Shown here: in pieces, positions 18,949 through 20,047 of the stretch
How positions within the stretch are numbered: position 1 is the stretch's first letter
Layout of the letters: the number at the start of each line of letters is the position of its first letter
Virus record (IMG/VR): IMGVR_UViG_3300007520_001789
Location: 1-20,047 of that record
DNA length: 20,047 nucleotides
Source: a virus
Reading direction: 5' to 3' (one strand)
The notes under the pieces: model-generated
The model's input: the letters and a program-made list of their open reading frames with translations, nothing else
The model's database searches: none
Told to the model about the DNA's origin: nothing
Program-made: the position numbers and the translations under genes

Positions 18949-20047
18949 ACAGTACGTCCAGCGCAAAAGGCGCGGTGCGCGCGAGTATTTCTATTTCCGC
19001 ATCGTGCGCGCGGGCGTGGAAACCCGCATGCCCCTGCCCCACCCGTTCGATGCCGAATACCGCGCGGCCTATGACGCCGCCCATTTGTCGGTGTTCGGCA
19101 TCACCCCGAACGCATTCGAAAGCCCCACGGCGATCAGCGCCATGATCCGCCAGCACCGCGACAGCGAACGCTACCGCCGCCTGCCCCGCGCCAGCCGCGC
19201 CCTGCGTGATTACGCGCTGGATCTGCTTGCCGATCGGTGGGGCGCGTTCGACGCGACCCAGATCAAGCCGGTACATGTGCAGGCCCTGTACGACAGCCTG
19301 GCCGAACGCCCGGCCACCGCCAACCGGCGCCTCGATGACATCAGCGCCGTGTTCGGCTGGGGCCGCACCCGTGGTTTTGTCGACGTGAACCCCTGCGCGC
19401 GCATCGAACGGATCACCGATTCCGAACCGCGCGAACCTTGGCCCGACACCGCCCTGCGCACCTTGATCGACCAGGGCCTGCCCCACATCCTGCGCCCTGC
19501 CCTGGTTGCCGCCTATTCCGGCCAGCGCCGGGGCGACGTGCTGTCCCAGTTCTGCGACAACCAGATCAATGGCGGCGTGTGGTATCTGACCCAGGGCAAG
19601 ACGGGAACCACCGTGCCGGTGCCCCTGCACCCGGTGATCCTTGCCATTGCCGAAACAGAACGCGCCACCCGCCGCGCCGCTGGCGTCGTTGCCCCCGGTC
19701 GACCGCTGCTGCTGAACTCGCGCGGCGATCCTTGGACAGGTTCAGGCTATGGCGCATCCTGGCGAACCGAGCTGATTCGCCTCGGCCTGCGCCCCGGCCG
19801 CAATGACGCCTACACGGAGGGCCAGTTCAAACCCACATTCCACGGCCTGCGCCATACCAGCGCCACCCTGATCGCCACGGCTGTTGCCCGCAGCCCCGAT
19901 CTGTTCGGTGGGATTGCCCGTGTCGCTGCAATGCTGGGCCATCTGTCACCGGCCATGGCCGCACACTATGCCCGCCGCGCCGAGGTGGAACACCTGAACA
20001 CCGAAACCATGCTGCTTTTACCCGAGATTGGGAACGCCACCCCCTAA
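18929..20047 (+). CDS. int: Tyrosine-family phage integrase
   Basis: A 372-residue site-specific recombinase (from GTG at 18929) that integrates and excises the phage DNA. The catalytic set is complete: Arg200 in SGQRRGD, Lys224 in LTQGKTG, His305 and Arg308 in HGLRHTS, His338 in MLGHLS and the nucleophile Tyr347 in AAHYAR. The N-terminal part (about 1-140) is the SAM-like core-binding region. A start at GTG 18893 would overlap the excisionase gene by 56 bases; 18929 follows GAGGCGG and gives MATVQLEQY, so it is preferred. TAA at 20045-20047 is the last codon of the window. It is the last gene of the rightward operon, next to where the attachment site should be. Confidence 0.93.
   Translation: MATVQLEQYVQRKRRGAREYFYFRIVRAGVETRMPLPHPFDAEYRAAYDAAHLSVFGITPNAFESPTAISAMIRQHRDSERYRRLPRASRALRDYALDLLADRWGAFDATQIKPVHVQALYDSLAERPATANRRLDDISAVFGWGRTRGFVDVNPCARIERITDSEPREPWPDTALRTLIDQGLPHILRPALVAAYSGQRRGDVLSQFCDNQINGGVWYLTQGKTGTTVPVPLHPVILAIAETERATRRAAGVVAPGRPLLLNSRGDPWTGSGYGASWRTELIRLGLRPGRNDAYTEGQFKPTFHGLRHTSATLIATAVARSPDLFGGIARVAAMLGHLSPAMAAHYARRAEVEHLNTETMLLLPEIGNATP

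Noticed and set aside
18890-19630. Minus-strand frame of 246 codons
   Set aside because: It is antisense to the integrase, whose catalytic residues are complete.
1-20047. CRISPR array
   Set aside because: No series of regularly spaced identical repeats was seen; the repeat words at 4622-4704 are too short and irregular and fit an origin or operator better.
1-20047. Gene transfer agent
   Set aside because: Rhodobacterales carry GTA clusters, but the presence of integrase, excisionase, a repressor switch and DNA methyltransferases shows an ordinary temperate phage.

Overview
The window is most of a temperate double-stranded DNA phage genome, read as an integrated prophage of a GC-rich alphaproteobacterium. 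A Rhodobacterales-type host is likely, judged from the GC-rich third codon positions, the protein style and the densely packed phage ORFs that resemble those of Rhodobacteraceae prophages. No ribosomal, tRNA or host housekeeping gene is seen. The right edge coincides with the stop codon of a tyrosine integrase, so the attachment site should lie just beyond it. The left edge cuts through the terminase large subunit, so the capsid and tail genes should continue to the left.

The switch lies near 10.1-10.9 kb. A short Cro/YdaS-like gene (leftward) and a short XRE repressor (rightward) diverge from a control region holding the inverted repeat ATCCGA-N5-TCGGAT. Two further perfect copies sit 0.5 kb away at the start of the rightward operon. 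In two of the promoters the 17-bp operator fills the gap between the -35 and -10 boxes. Both regulators lack a Shine-Dalgarno sequence and appear to be leaderless.

Leftward from the switch (about 10.3 kb to 1) runs a chain of genes joined by ATGA or TGATG overlaps: an HTH protein, small proteins, a ParB/sulfiredoxin-fold protein, an adenine-type DNA methyltransferase, a TSCPD protein and a DUF1376-like protein that may serve replication. An unusual hairpin-rich, iteron-like stretch follows (about 4.58-4.71 kb). After it come a hypothetical protein and a NusG/RfaH-type antitermination factor. Then come a strong hairpin and the late genes: a gpZ-like tail protein and terminase small and large subunits. 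The order suggests that the NusG-like protein lets RNA polymerase enter the late operon.

Two plus-strand genes (9141-9515 and 9615-10058) interrupt the leftward unit between the Cro-like gene and the next HTH gene. The first is bracketed by a 68-bp direct repeat that includes the start codon of that HTH gene. They look like moron cassettes.

Rightward from the switch (10.95-20.05 kb) lie a lipoprotein, a small membrane protein, several short phage proteins, a protein with a glycine-rich loop reminiscent of RAMP/Cas7 folds, a DUF2303 protein, a Gp37/Gp68 (DUF5131) three-cysteine protein and a C5-cytosine methyltransferase with five internal repeats. A DUF4326 protein, an AlpA-like excisionase candidate and the integrase close the operon. 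At least three genes are shorter than 60 codons (6439-6603, 8515-8685, 15114-15260), and their position and overlaps support them. All product calls come from reading the sequence; no database search was run.
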